DNA of 64,000 nt from Plecoglossus altivelis (lineage: Eukaryota; Chordata; Actinopteri; Osmeriformes; Plecoglossidae): assembly GCA_036571765.1 (NCBI GenBank), contig BROE01000006.1, forward strand, positions 15,546,868 through 15,610,867, written 5' to 3'. The position numbers and the translations under genes were made by a program. Within the stretch, counting starts at the first letter, position 1. Each line of letters opens with the position of its first letter. The notes beneath the pieces are model-generated. The model had not been told where the DNA came from and did not search any database. It saw only the letters and a list, made by a program, of their open reading frames with translations. Positions 1-11,763 of the stretch are shown piece by piece.

Positions 1-540
1 CTTAATTGTGCCGCTTGCCTATTTACTGTGTGTGTGTGTATGTGCCCGTGTGTGTTATAACAAAGTTGAGGAGAGTAGCCAGATTATTAGCTTCTGTCCC
101 AGTGGAGGACCACCAGTTTGCTCAAATCTAAAAACACTCTCTCTCTCCCTGAAAGAGAGGAGGAGAGGAGGGGGGAGGGGAGGGGGTGCAGGGGACGGGA
201 GGGGGGAGTAGGGGAGGAAAGTGGAGAGGAGAAGAGAAGAGTAACTTGCATGAGCTGCGGTAGGAGTCAGGCCCCCACCATCCCCTCAAACAAACGCAAA
301 TACACACGTGCAAACAGTCACACACACAAACATAAACACACACAGGCAATATAACACAGACCAGAGATGATGACAGCAGGGTTGAGCAGGTTTAGATAAC
401 CTGACCCAGGTGGTGATTCATTTCCCTGTTTCCTACCAGCCTCCTGTGTGTGGGTGTGTGTGTGTGTATGAGTGTGTGAACATGCGTGTGCTTCCGAAAG
501 CGTGTGAATCTTCAGACACACACTGGAAATTTTCCTAGAG
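1..540. repeat. Microsatellite-rich start of window
   Basis: Contains GT-rich runs (about 28-54 and 448-485), a G/A-only polypurine tract (about 151-242) and a CA-rich run (about 300-350). The short open frames here translate to low-complexity Cys/Val, Arg/Glu/Gly or His/Thr strings and are not genes. Confidence 0.85.
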
Positions 541-1020
541 ACAGTTGTGTGCATTTCACAATGGGTGTAGCCAAGTCCAGCGCCGTGCGTGCGTATGTCG
601 ACAGTCTTGTAGATGCATTCCTTTCGTTTCTGCTCTATTGTGCACGTCTATGCTGGGTCAGTCCGGACACAGGGGCATTCAGGCATATGGAGCTTTTTGT
701 AGCAGGAGTGAAACAGGTGTTCTTGGTTCCAAACGGAATCCTTTCAGGATACAGTTCATGCTTAATACTTAAATCTCAAACTTGTTCTGCCTCATTGTGT
801 TTCTTTCCAAGTGCCGAGTGTTTTGCTTATCATGGCTGGGATGGAGAGACGTCAACGAGGAATATTTATCACAGGCACTGTGTGGGTGTGTGCGTGTGCA
901 CGTGCGTGTGTGTGCTGGTCCGTAGCTAGTCCGGGCCTCCGGAGGGAGCCTCGCCGGGACAGGCAGGACATCAGCAGCACCCGGGACCCGGGCCCAAATA
1001 CCACATCCATCTAGCCTGGC
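541..1020. other. Complex non-coding sequence
   Basis: Mixed-composition sequence broken by a GT run at about 883-920. A 147-residue plus-strand frame at 486-929 has no recognisable domain and ends in GT-encoded Cys/Val. I see no splice-site pair that would make it an exon. Confidence 0.5.
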
Positions 1021-1040
1021 ACCTGCTCCCCTGACGCAAA

Positions 1041-1230
1041 CATACACACACACACAGGCAGGCAGACACACACAGGGGCCGGTAATGGTCTGTGGGTTGG
1101 CGGAAGTGGGCAGGAAGGAAGAAAGATGAAGGGAAGAGGAGGGGAGGACTGAAGAGAGGAGGGGGAAGGGGTGGAAGGGAGGGTATGAGGGAGGGAGGAG
1201 GGTATGAGGGAGGTGTAGATGGGGAGGGAA
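1041..1230. repeat. CA run and polypurine tract
   Basis: A short CA/CAGG run (1041-1075) is followed by a G/A-dominated tract (about 1105-1225) with repeated GAGGGAGG and GGTATGAGGGAGG units. Confidence 0.8.
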
Positions 1231-1680
1231 GGTATCCGTGCCATAATACTTGATACTCTTTAAAATACTTTGAGGTGTGCTTCATTAAGTTCACTTGGTG
1301 CAGAATAGTGGCACTCTTTCATACAGTGTCCACTAGTTATGTTATGCAAAGTCAGCTAAATTTAATTCACAGTGAGTACATGTATAAAATCTGGAACAAG
1401 ATCATTTTCTGGAAATTTTATGTGGCTACCAGTAACAGCCGAGGCCAGAGGTGTTCCTATGGTGACAGCTATGTCTTTAATAATGTTTTTAAAAACGAGT
1501 ATGTTTTGATTTAAATTTCAAAATACATATATCAGTATCTGTATTGGCTAGCTAATTGGCTTCACCATGATGATGACGATGCAAGATCCAGGTGGACATG
1601 CTGGCTTTTATCTTTTATCTATGATTGGTGTGTTTGAGCCTAGTTATTTTGCTGTATACAGTCTATGCAACAACAGAATG
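1231..1680. other. AT-richer complex sequence, no gene seen
   Basis: Non-repetitive, comparatively AT-rich sequence. No domain-like translation and no recognised RNA gene. It could be ordinary intronic or intergenic DNA. Confidence 0.5.
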
Positions 1681-1687
1681 CGGTATA

Positions 1688-2400
1688 TACTCCACCCTCC
1701 ACCCTCCTCTCTTCTCCTTTCCTGTGCTGCCTCTCCTTCTCTCTGCTCCACTCCACTCCTCTCCATTTTTCTCCTTTTTCATCTCTTCTCCCTCTCCCTT
1801 TCACTCTTCCCTCCTCCATCCAGCTGTCATCCATTTGAATCCATGGTAACATCTTCAGGACTAGACATACAGAGACAACACAACACAATTAGCTGGCCAC
1901 ACAGCTCTGTAATGGTGTGTGTGTGTTTGTGTGTAGCATGTGATTGTGAATCCCTGTCACAGAGGAGCTGTGAGGGTCTTATCGATGGGATTGGAACTCC
2001 TTTCTGACAGACCATCACGATTCTTTCTGTCAAGGTCGTTTTCCCTATCTCTCTCTCTCTCTCTCTCATTCCTCTCTTCGTGTCCTATCTTTCCATGTCT
2101 GTGTCTACTCTTCTCTCTCTCTCTCCCTCCATCCCCACCTCATTCCATCTCTCTCCCTCCCTATCAGATAGGTGGCCATTAACACCAGCTTTTCTAATAA
2201 TCCTCCTCCTCCCAGGCCTCCCCGGAGCTTCCCCAAATTGGTACCGCTCTCCTTATCGCACTCTCTCTCTCTCTCTCTCCCTCCCCTCCGCTCCTCCTCT
2301 CTCTCCGCCCTCCTTTAGCTCTTCTTCCTCCTTTCTTCATCACTCCCACCTCCCTCCCTCCCCCTCCTGCCTGCCCTTCTCCCAGCCTGGTTTGTAAATG
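1688..2400. repeat. Polypyrimidine tracts with CT and GT microsatellites
   Basis: C/T-rich tracts at about 1688-1825, 2040-2165 and 2260-2392, with (CT)n cores at about 2050-2068 and 2261-2280 and a GT run at 1914-1934. The Ser/Leu/Pro frames here are composition artefacts. Confidence 0.85.
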
Positions 2401-2486
2401 AGGATCTAATTAGCGTTAGAGTGGCAGTCTCCTTCCTGTCTCCTGCTGTATGGCCTGAGAGCCGGCCAACCGGCTGGTTCCTCTCG

Positions 2487-2545
2487 GAGGGGGGTGGGGG
2501 GGGGGAAGGGGGGGGGGCGGCGGGATGGGTGGGGGCGGTGCCCTC
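2487..2545 (+). repeat. G-rich tract, G-quadruplex-prone
   Basis: Several G-runs of 5-10 separated by single A, T or C bases. This is the classical pattern for an intramolecular G-quadruplex on the plus strand. Homopolymer lengths in such tracts are often wrong in assemblies. Confidence 0.75.
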
Positions 2546-2619
2546 TGTGGGCAAATGTCAGCCCACCAGTGAGTTCCTAGACCCCCCCCACACCAGCCTA
2601 GGAGCAAGTACTGACCCCA

Positions 2620-2880
2620 TCTTTCTCTCTTTCTTTCTGTCTCTTTCTCACTCTCACACAGACGTACACATTCATACTCTCTCGATTACCTCTAGTTTAA
2701 AATGCATATATTCTAAAAGGGAACATTTCACGAGTTCTATCTGCATATTTCATGTCGCTTTTGTTCGCCCCTCTTTTCTAATTCCCTCTACTCCTTTCGC
2801 TACTTTCCTCAGTTCCTCTTCCCTCTCCACCTCTCCTCTTTTCCCATCTCCTCCTCTCTCCTCCTACCCCGCCATTTCCA
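2620..2880. repeat. Pyrimidine-rich stretches
   Basis: TCTTTC/CTCT-rich segment at 2622-2660 and a C/T-rich tract at about 2765-2880, separated by about 90 bp of AT-rich complex sequence. Confidence 0.7.
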
Positions 2881-2937
2881 AGGAACAGCCTGGCCAAACT
2901 GACCAGCCTCTCAAATCCAGGTGCATACATACATACA

Positions 2938-2967
2938 TTTTGCGGTACATACACACGTACCGCAAAA
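2938..2967. repeat. Perfect 11-bp inverted repeat (hairpin)
   Basis: TTTTGCGGTAC at 2938-2948 is the exact reverse complement of GTACCGCAAAA at 2957-2967, with an 8-nt CA-rich loop between. The right arm runs into an A tract. It follows a short CATA-type repeat and could be a small mobile-element relic or a repeat-derived cruciform. Confidence 0.7.
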
Positions 2968-3139
2968 AAAAGCCTGCGCGCACGACGCAAACGCACGACT
3001 CCTAGTCCTCGCCAGGCTCAAGCAGATTACGCCGTCATTCCAACAGAGCAGACAGGTGATACAGAGGACGGGAGAGCGAGAGACAAGCTGTACGGAGAAT
3101 CTTAATAGTGCATGGAGAAATACTCATTCCATCTGAGGG

Positions 3140-3430
3140 GAGCCACAGGGCAGCCACGGCGGACGTGCGCGAGTTAGCGTCGGAGGCGGCTGGCGGGCCG
3201 GAGAGCGAGGGGTGGAGAGATGGTAGCGCGGGGGACAGAAGGATTGGAGGTAAATTGGGGTGAAAAGAGCCTCCGAGAGGAATGGAGGAGCGATGGCAGA
3301 GAGCGGAGAGACGAGAGAATGGGAGGAGGAGGGCGGGTGGGGATACGTAGCGCGGAGGTGTCAGATTGCTTCACGCTCCAAGTGGGAAGAGGAGGAGGAG
3401 GAAGATGAGAGGGAGGAGCAGGAAGAGGGG
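3140..3430. other. CpG-dense then purine-rich segment
   Basis: About 3145-3235 carries many CpG dinucleotides (GGCGGACGTGCGCG, GCGTCGGAGGCGG), unusual against the CpG-poor surroundings. It grades into a G/A-rich tract to about 3430. A small CpG island is possible. No start codon in a convincing coding frame was identified. Confidence 0.4.
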
Positions 3431-3960
3431 GTGAAGGGATTCTGTGTCTGGTTCTCTACATTACCTGGTCACCCTCCAGTCCACACGGAGATTACCGGAC
3501 ACATGCAGAGAAACAGCCCCTGAAGGCTTGCTCCCTAATACTGCCCTCCTCCATTAGATAGGAGCAATACACATCTAACCCCAGTCCATCACCTGCTCTC
3601 TGAGCCTGGGCTGCACACACACACACACACAAACACACATCAGTTCCGTGAGATGGCACAGACCGGAAGAAAAGCTCTGTAATGACACAGCAGAAGCAGC
3701 TGTCGTCACCCTGCCTTCCACCCGGCAAGCTTACCTTGCCACCTCATCTCAGCCCTTCCTCCCCTCCCCGACCCTCACCCTCCTCTTCCCCCTTCTGCTC
3801 TCTCTGAATCCCGCGACTGTGACCTGAAGCAGTTGGGATTCATTAGGTCTGAGTCTTTGTATAGAAGGCGCGGGGGACAATGATTAAGGATGGACATATT
3901 GTTGTTTGTCATCGACCTCGCCATGTGACTGCCCCATCATTAACAGATGCACAGACCGGC
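3431..3960. other. Complex sequence with a short CA run
   Basis: Mixed sequence with (CA)n at about 3613-3638 and a C/T-rich stretch at 3750-3805. No gene recognised. Confidence 0.5.
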
Positions 3961-4085
3961 AGTGTGTGTGTGTGTGTCTGTGTGTGTGTGTGTGTGTGTT
4001 TGTGTGTGTGCAGAGTCTTGCGAGTTCATCCCAATGGTTAACTCTCTTCACACAGGTGTTTGAGGTGTGCGTGTGTGTGTGCATG
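3961..4085. repeat. (GT)n microsatellite
   Basis: Interrupted GT tract at 3961-4010 (interruptions CT and TT) and a second short GT run at 4063-4082. Confidence 0.9.
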
Positions 4086-4189
4086 TAGGGCTATGGTGTT
4101 TCCTGCCATGCGAGTGCAGATGATGGATAGGTGTCAAGCACAAGTCAGCCCAGTGCGGGCCTCACCTCGACTGAACACCTGTTCGTCTT

Positions 4190-4620
4190 GGACCGCCCCC
4201 TCCCTCCCCTGCCCTCTCCCAACCTACCCCACCCTCTCGATCTCGATCTCACTCCACCACACTCTCTCCCCCCTCTCAATCCCATTCTGTGTTGTCGGAT
4301 TCACTTCCACATAGTACTTCAGTAAATATGGCTCCAGTTTTTCAATGCTATGACGAAGGCAAACAAAAGAGTAGAACAAAACTATGGTCAAATCCCCTAT
4401 AGTCATCAGTCTCTCGCGTTTGCTGTCCCTCCTTGTCTCTCGATCTCTACTGCTCATCTCTTGCGCTGCTAATTGCGGCTGAAAACAGTGAGGGGAGACA
4501 AAGAGTAGGAAAGAGATCAATGAAGAAAGGTAGAAAGAAAGAAGGCTAGAGAGAGAAAGAAAGACACGAAGGAAGACAGGGAAAGAAAGAAGGATTAAGA
4601 GAGAGAGAGAGGTGAGAAGC
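4190..4620. repeat. Pyrimidine tract then purine tract
   Basis: C/T-rich sequence at 4190-4285 and G/A-rich sequence at about 4490-4612 (AAAGAAAGAAGG-type), flanking about 200 bp of complex AT-rich sequence. Confidence 0.7.
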
Positions 4621-5653
4621 TGGTTGTGTAAGTCTGAGTGTTGCCCGCGTGGCAAGACCCTCTACTGGCATTTGGGACACCTCTGATACTTCAATAGAAC
4701 ACACACAGACAGACCAACACACGCTTTTCAGGGAAAGTGGTTGTGACATCATGCTTATTCTGTCTGATGTGGCCGTCTGTTCATCTCTAAACTCTACAAA
4801 TCAGCTTCATCTGTTTGTCTCCCCCATGACGACAGTTACTGATCTAATGGATGTGGGTCTGTGTCTGTGTGCGACTGTCACGGAATGTGCGCATGGACGT
4901 GCGCAGTTGTGACACCCGACATCTGTGTGTGACCCCTCGTCTGACTGCGCACGCACGTGTCACATATCCAAATAATTGGGAATGGGCAGATCAAGTACTC
5001 TGTTTCCGTGGTCATGAAACCTGGAGAATCTGCTCCCTGCGTGATGGAGTGGTGGGCACAGGGACGGCAGAGGCAACACACAGAAGGTTGCCTCCCATGG
5101 TGAACACACCCGTCGAACGCAAACACCGGACACGCAGGGGACACAAACAAAAGCTTCCGCGCAAAGGATGGAGAGACCAAAGGAGAAAGGGAGAAGGTGC
5201 GGTGAGGGAGGGAGGGCTTCGAGAAGTCCACACTACTCTGTGAAGAGGGCAATGCTGTAAAAGGAACAATATTAGTCAGGAAATCATCAATGAATAAATA
5301 CTATTCTGCAGCAGAACACACACACGCTCTCATACGCTCACACACACACTTGCATACATGTCATTACCTCCCTCCAAACCAGCCTAACAACACACAACAA
5401 AACATGTCACTTTTGCTGATTACGGACTATCCATTCAAGCAACAGAGTGTGCGTGTGTCCGTGCATGGGTGGGTGAGTGCACGCGGAGGTGTGCTTGTGT
5501 GCTCGGCTGTTGTGTGTTTCTGCTCGTCAGCAACTTTCCAGGGAGCTTGGGAGAAATCAAAGGATGTGGATTTATAGATTGCCAGGACAACGAGGCGCAA
5601 ACGGGTGTGTGATAGTACCAATGTTAGTGATGGGTGCGGTGGGGGGGGGGGGG
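4621..5653. other. Complex sequence with CA/GT runs and a G13 homopolymer
   Basis: Mixed sequence with CACA-type runs around 5315-5350, GTGT-type words around 4855-4945 and 5445-5515, and G13 at 5641-5653. A 130-residue plus frame (4851-5243) and the overlapping minus frames show no domain or codon bias that I can support. Confidence 0.5.
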
Positions 5654-6880
5654 AGGTGAGAGGGGAAGGCTAGAGGCTGAGCAGACAGGTGGCCAGGGCG
5701 TAGAGTGAAGAACTCATGACATAGGCTGTGCTGTCTCTCCTTATCGTTGAACACACACACACACACCTCCCCAACGCAGCACAATAGCACAAATCTTCAC
5801 AGGCCTCTCCTCAGCCACAATGAGGCAGGTGACACTCCTCGGTCTGCCCCTATGTACACCAGGCTGTCTTTACTGTCTCTACTTTGTTTTTGTTTACATA
5901 TTTCCGTCCAGTCAGCAATATCCAATAAACAGACATGTTTGAGAACACAATTTGAATGACAACACTAAGCTTGGCTGGTTGTGCATCTACAGACCTTATT
6001 TTGACACTTGCGAAGAATATTTTTGGAATCGTGCACTTCTGGTCCTTCATTTTATGCTGCTCTTGCTGTTGTATAGTCCATCTCTGCTACTGCACTACAC
6101 ACACTGGCATGTGAATGCCTTTCTGTCATGGGTACTTCACCAGCAAGACTATAAATAATGAAACTCAGATTATGACTTTCGCTTTTGATGAGGTTCAACG
6201 ACGTTGAATGAATGTATCCTGTCGTTTAGGTAGCGAGCCGCATTCTTGTTTTGGCGAGTCAGCAGGTTTATATTGTTAATTTGAAAATAGTTTGGGATTG
6301 GCAGAACGTCGAATGGATTGCGGCTTTGCAAACCCTGCAAGGTAACCAGAATTAATACATCTGACTGAAACAGTCTTTTTCAATAAGGCCCCTGAGTTGC
6401 AAATCTATCCCTCTCCTCGACCACGCTGCTCCGCTGACAAACTACAAGGCGGGTGATGTTTCAGGACATGGATTCACTTCGACCAAAGAAATGGTCTTTA
6501 ACAATGCGTCTCCCAGCTACGTCTCCGACCGTGATGTGGAACGGAATCAGGTAAAGAGGCGTGTTTCCAGAGAAAAAGCATGGAACATGCCAGAATGTGT
6601 GTTTCAGAGTCAGTCCTGACTGCGGTGTGTTTGTCCCGTGCCATCCCCTCTCCCATGGTCCACCTCAACGGAAATGAAACGCGTGTGCATGTTACGTGTG
6701 CGTAAACGCGTGTGTGCACGCGTTGCCAGAGGAGTCATGTGTGCCGTGGATCTACATCATCATTAGCGGGAGAGAGTGCAGCAGTGTGGACACGGCCGTC
6801 GGCGCTGGCCTCTTCCTCGAGGTTCCCTCCGTGGCTCCAAGCAACGACAGATGGCCGACGTTACACTCAACTGAAAGGCC
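5654..6880. other. Complex non-repetitive block
   Basis: After a short CA run (5751-5766), about 1.1 kb of high-complexity sequence with little microsatellite content. It holds a 15-bp near-palindrome, TTCAACGACGTTGAA, at 6194-6208. No exon or RNA gene identified. Confidence 0.5.
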
Positions 6881-6884
6881 TCTC

Positions 6885-7090
6885 GCGCACACACCCCCCC
6901 TCTCATCCTTCTGCGTCCCTCCCACTCTTCCCTCCTCTCTGACCTCCTCCTCCTTCCCCTTCCCTCCACCCTCTCCCAACTTCCCCCCCTCCATGCCCGC
7001 CCCCCCCAACTATCTTCTCGTCACCTCACCCCCCCACTCCCCCCCACGTCCGACCACCCTCTCCATCTACTCAACCTCCTTTTGCTCTTT
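6885..7090. repeat. C-rich polypyrimidine tract
   Basis: Long C/T tract with C-runs of 5-8 (G-quadruplex-prone on the minus strand), ending in a TTTTGCTCTTTTCAG acceptor-like word at about 7080-7094. No matching donor follows, so no exon is called. Confidence 0.75.
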
Positions 7091-7094
7091 TCAG

Positions 7095-8190
7095 GGCTGA
7101 GAGAGAGTGGAATGGACAGGCCTTCGCTTGGCATTACTGTTCGTGAACAGTAAATACAGGCTAATCCAGCGGGGAGACGAGGTTTAACGCCGGGGTTGGA
7201 GGCTGCGCCTCTACACACGCGCGCGTGCACGAAGACCAGGATGGTACAGACGAGGAACGTAGTCATAGAGCGCAAGGAGTCAGCCTCAGACGCTAGGGTC
7301 ATTGAGAGGGATCGACTGCTCACCAGCTTGCTCGACTAGTCTCCACCTTTTAGATCTGATCGTTCTCTATCTGTCACAGGAGGCGGGTGGATACAATTGT
7401 TCTCAGGTCGAGCTGAGGGGGTCCTGCTAGATAAGCCTGATGATGGTCTTTGACAAACTCTATGAAACTACTACCCAGTCGGAACACTTAACTGAGGAGT
7501 AGCTTTCGGCAGTACTCAACAGACCTGTTGAAACTGACCTTTACGAGCATGTTTTATTTATGAATCTGATCTTTCGGGCATGAGATATTCAAAATGTTGT
7601 AGTACTGCTTTCAGTATTGCAGACAGCGCTCTGACACCTTTCTACTTGAGATTTGACGATGTTGTCGATGTTGTCTCTTGACTGATTATCAACTGCACTT
7701 ACTAAAGACATGCACTTTCTGTCCGCTGCTGTTGGTAAAAGCATCTGCGGAACGAATAAAATCAAATGTAAATGTTAAGTTGGGTAGGGACGTAGTTTGG
7801 ATTCTAAAACAGAGTGCTGTTGTGAAGCAGAAGCGTGGCACCATAGGTGTGCTCATTAAATCGCTGAAAGACGAGCCAACCTGCTTGAACCAGAAAAAAA
7901 CTGGATTCTGGCTGGGCTGTATCCTGTAGAGGTCCTCTGAGGTGAGTGTTTTACATCTGTAACACGGTATGTTTGTCAGTTGTCTCCATCTCTCATTGGT
8001 TCAGGGGCTGGATTACTGGAATGTTCCGAGGACATTATCCGGCATGGTAACCAACAGGAGTAATTATGACCGGCAAGGCTCGTCACCTGGAGACCAGAAA
8101 TACATGACGTCCAGGGGTGTGGAGTGTGAAGGTGGGGAAAGAAAAAAAGAAAATTAGATTTCAGTAAAGAAAGAGTGCGACGAAGGGAGC
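7095..8190. other. Complex non-repetitive block
   Basis: About 1.1 kb without microsatellites. It contains the SINE-tail-like segment at 7723-7776. No credible exon seen; an 83-residue frame at 7678-7929 lies over that repeat remnant. Confidence 0.5.
7723..7776 (+). mobile_element. Degenerate teleost SINE/LINE 3'-tail remnant
   Basis: The words GTAAAAGCATCTGCGGAA and AAATCAAATGTAAATGT resemble, with substitutions, the widespread fish SINE/LINE 3' region of the type 'GGATAAGAGCGTCTGCTAAATGAC...AAATGTAAATGT'. Only the tail is recognisable; no head or target-site duplication was identified. The match is from memory of the family. Confidence 0.45.
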
Positions 8191-8192
8191 AG

Positions 8193-8237
8193 GTGGGGGG
8201 CAGTGGTGGTGGGGGGGGGGGGTGGTGGGCGGGGGGG
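8193..8237 (+). repeat. G-rich tract with G12 run
   Basis: G-runs separated by T or C, including G12 at 8211-8222. G-quadruplex-prone on the plus strand. Confidence 0.8.
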
Positions 8238-10370
8238 TAATGACTTGATGAAAGTGGAGCCGGCCTGTGCCTGGGAGACAACGAGAGAGCTGGCCTCAAA
8301 ATATCCTGTGGCGTGTAAGTGATACACGGTTGACAGAGGGAGAGAGATGGAGAGAGAGAGAGGCTTGTTCTCAGGCCCAGTCTGGCAGGGGAGTTTTTGG
8401 GGGGCAAGCTTGGGCATCGTCCCCTCTCCCACCATCCAGTCAAAGCGAAGCCTTGTGTCGGCGCTTTTCAGCTTCATTAGTTTCCGTTTGAAAGGGCGAT
8501 TCTGTGGCAGCCGCCAGGGCTGCGGGAGAGGTCGAAGACAAGATGGCTGCCCTGATGTCCTTGAGACATACCACCCCCCTCCTCCTACCCCTCCAAACTT
8601 CAACGCTAACAACTGGCGTCTTAGTCGGCCTGTAGCTACCTCAGTCAGACACCAGGAGGGCGAACTCACGCTGGCCACGGTCAGCGGTAAGAGCAGAGGC
8701 TTTGTGGGGGCTAACCCTGGCAGACTTGGCATCATGGCGAATAGAAGCAAAACAGAAGAGCGCCGGTCGAGACAGACGTAGTCAAATATAACCCTGCTCG
8801 TTAGAGCACCTTGGTGGAACAGGCTGTAATTGGTCGGAGGCTAGAAGACTGAACATGCTATATTTACCTCCTCATGCATCGCCACGCCTGATTGGCCGTG
8901 ACACGCTTAAGGAGAGACATATGTGTGGAACAAACGCCACACACCTGTAAGCAGATGAGCTCTAACCCTGCCTCACAGCACACGCTGGCTAATGACTGCG
9001 GTACAGCAGATGAACCATGCTGTTCCAGAACATTCAGGACAGACTGTATTCTAGAATGTCTACAATGGTTCCTTGTTTTTCTGTCTTTGTGCCGGACAGA
9101 AAATTGATGAGACATTTATGGCAACTAAACTCACGACAGGAGTTAGCTAACTAACAACCACTATATGTCTCCATAACACAAACGAAATGAGAATAATCTT
9201 TAAAAAGGATTGGTGAGGGAAAACAAATGCTTTTACTTCAATGAATTTCGACTTTTTAGCAAACAATATAGACATGCATCCACTTTAAAGACAACCTTTA
9301 GCTAGTGGGAACTTTAATAGTAACACTATTAAATTAGTTACAGGTCTGCGCATAAGTAGTTTACGTTGGTTTGTGAAACGCAAAGACTCAAAGATAATTT
9401 AGTTCAAGCAAACTTTAATACATAAGCCAAGAAAGTGGTTTTGGCAGGTGTGCGCTGCTGTATAGGGGGATGAGTAAGTTAATGAACTGCTTCCTGTCTG
9501 GGCCAGAAATTACCCATCAGCCTCTCTGTCCAGATGAGATGAGGGACATGTACGCCGGCCTCAGAGGAGGACGCATGTCTCTCTCTAATTAATTGGACAA
9601 TGCCAAGAAATCAGTTTAATGAAGTATCAGGAAAGGGGAAACAGCCCAACATCAAAACCCCCTTTGATATTCGGACACATTCCGGTTATAAATGGCACGT
9701 GATCGCCTCTTGCCTCCTGACAGGAAGCCTATTGGTTTCGTCTCCACGATTTTCTTTGGCACGTCATGACAGGGGAAGAAACTGAAGACCCAATGTTTCT
9801 AGAAGTTGGTTGAGGGTCTTTCCAACTTCTTTGAGGAAGACGTATTTGTGTTGCTATCGTTCGTGTGATATCTGCATACCAGATATTGGGAAAAGACGTT
9901 AGTTCCAGGCTCTTTAAAGGAAGGAAAGAGAGTGAGGATTGAGAAAGACCAATCTACAGCCCGGCCATTGTGTTTAGAGAACGCTGCACACGGCAGATGC
10001 CCTTTCAGCAACTCCCGACCTCAACAGGAAGCTGGCTGGAGCACAACTCTGCAGGACGCTGGTGCTTTCACACCAGCAGGGCGCCGCTCCGCCCCAGTCT
10101 GAGGCCAGAGGCGGAGGTCAGCTCACGGCTGCCGGCTGCTGTTGACAAAGCGTTGCCAGGTTTGCCACTACACGGCATACGGAAGCACAGGACCCCCTTG
10201 TGGGCCTACCTTGGGCTGCCAGGTACCTCTCATATTATCCCCCTATTAGGGGCCCAGTCCTCCTGCAATCTGAAGGGCAGACAGGGCCTAAAAGGACCTG
10301 AGAGGGAGGCGGGGCAGACCTGCTAACCTAACCACCTCTACTCTCACCATCATTCTGCTTGTCATCTTCT
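8238..10370. other. 2.1-kb complex block, enhancer-like
   Basis: Longest low-repeat stretch in the left third, apart from a short GA run at 8338-8362. It includes an AAGATGGCTGCC word similar to a YY1 site (8540-8551), TAATTAATTGG (about 9587-9597), a CACGTG E-box (9696-9701) and AT-rich homeodomain-like words. Overlapping frames on both strands (minus 8154-8750 with 198 residues; plus 8347-8781) have no recognisable domain, so coding is not supported. Confidence 0.45.
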
Positions 10371-10377
10371 CTTTGTT

Positions 10378-10555
10378 TGGACCATCCAACCTTGTCTGCC
10401 AGTCCACCAGCTAATCAATCAGACAGACTACCAGCCATACAGACAGACAGCCACCTTGCCAACCAGTCGGTTGACTGCCTAGCTAACTAGTCAACCAATA
10501 GAAAACCAGATAGCTAACCAGCTGGTCAGCCAGTCAGCCAACCAGCCTTTTTGAC
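10378..10555. repeat. Degenerate CAGC/CAGT/CAGA tetranucleotide repeat
   Basis: Runs of CCAGC, CAGACAGA, CAGTCAGCCAACCAG and CTAGCTAACTAG words. It looks like a decayed tetranucleotide array, and the same word family recurs at about 32.2, 46.9 and 52.5 kb. Confidence 0.75.
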
Positions 10556-11745
10556 AGGGCCAGGTTAATTATTGTGTTGAATTCTTTCCCTCAGGTGGGA
10601 GGACATAAGTGCAGGTTGTCACCAGCAGCTTGTCATTCTCTGCTTGGATGATAGCTACCCACAGTGGTCCAACTGACGACGTCCAAACTTTAAAAGCCAA
10701 TTATAGTCTAAAGTGCCATTAGGGATCATTGGGAAAGGTTTATGCATGGACAATCTACTGTACTGCAATTTAAACTGGCTAGTTCATTATGGTACCATTA
10801 ACTCCTATGGATGGAGCTGCTCCAAGGTAATACAGTACATGCAGAAGTGTCCTACTCGCGAGGGGACCCAGGTAACCGCAGGTACAGCGCATTTTACCCA
10901 TCCTGGCCTCTTTACCCACCGATTAGTTTGGCCAAGAGGAAGCTAGATGTTCACATATAAATTTTATGTCTAATTGGCAAAGCAAACACTGCAGGAGTGC
11001 AACGAGCGCTCCAGCAGTGATTATACATGAAACCCCTCATCCTGTTCTTGGAGGTGTGTGTGTGTTTGTGCCCTGCAGACCAGGCTGAAGTCTGTATAAT
11101 AGCAGATGTTCCCCCTTGCAAAAAACACACACAGGAATGCCAGACACCACTGCATGTGTGCATCGTAAGCGTGCGCGCACGCCTGTTGGCGATGCGCGTG
11201 ACATTAGGGTGTTTGTATCTTTCCTCAGCCTCTAATTAAGACGGCAATCACGGTGCAGAACCAGACATGGATGCGCCCAAGCCCCCGGTCTCAGACAGAG
11301 GCCTGGTCATTGCCATGCGCTGGCATTAGCAACCCTTCTCTGTAACCTGAATAAGGTTTCACTTAGATCCCAAATTGAGTTCAAGCCTGTTCTTGACGAA
11401 GGGTCTTTCTGTTGTTTAACCTGGATTCCTAAGGCTCCTCTTATTTTGTAGTCCACACACACCGAAAGACTGGCTCTGGCGGTACCAAACTCTTCAAGAG
11501 ATGCATGAATACTGCGAATGGAACCGTGACCTACAGTGTAACAAAGAAAATTACAATTCTCTTACAAGACTGATGTTGCCCAGTCAGAGAGCAGAGCTGC
11601 TGTGCACCACCACCACCGCGGGGGGTCTGCTCTCCCTGCCCGCCCCTGAAATCTGGCTGCCTTTGCTGCTCGTGTCAAGACGAAAAAACGTCTGAAGGTT
11701 TCGGTTGCTAGGGGTGCCGTTTTGTGGCTGAGAAATGGGGCAGCT
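10556..11745. other. Complex non-repetitive block
   Basis: About 1.2 kb of mixed sequence with only a short GT run (about 11053-11068). No exon, tRNA or known RNA recognised. Confidence 0.5.
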
Positions 11746-11763
11746 GGGGACGAGGGTGAGGAA

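Noticed and set aside
2938..2967. MicroRNA hairpin
   Set aside because: An 11-bp stem is too short for a pre-miRNA and the flanks do not extend the pairing.
7095..7150. Possible plus-strand exon after a TTTTGCTCTTTTCAG acceptor
   Set aside because: No acceptable donor or open continuation follows.
8540..8551. YY1-like AAGATGGCTGCC (and AAGATGGCCGC at 35337)
   Set aside because: Single short motif matches expected by chance; noted in the block descriptions only.
8154..8750. 198-residue minus-strand frame
   Set aside because: Passes through G-rich and GA repeats; complex portion shows no family motif and overlaps an equally open plus-strand frame.
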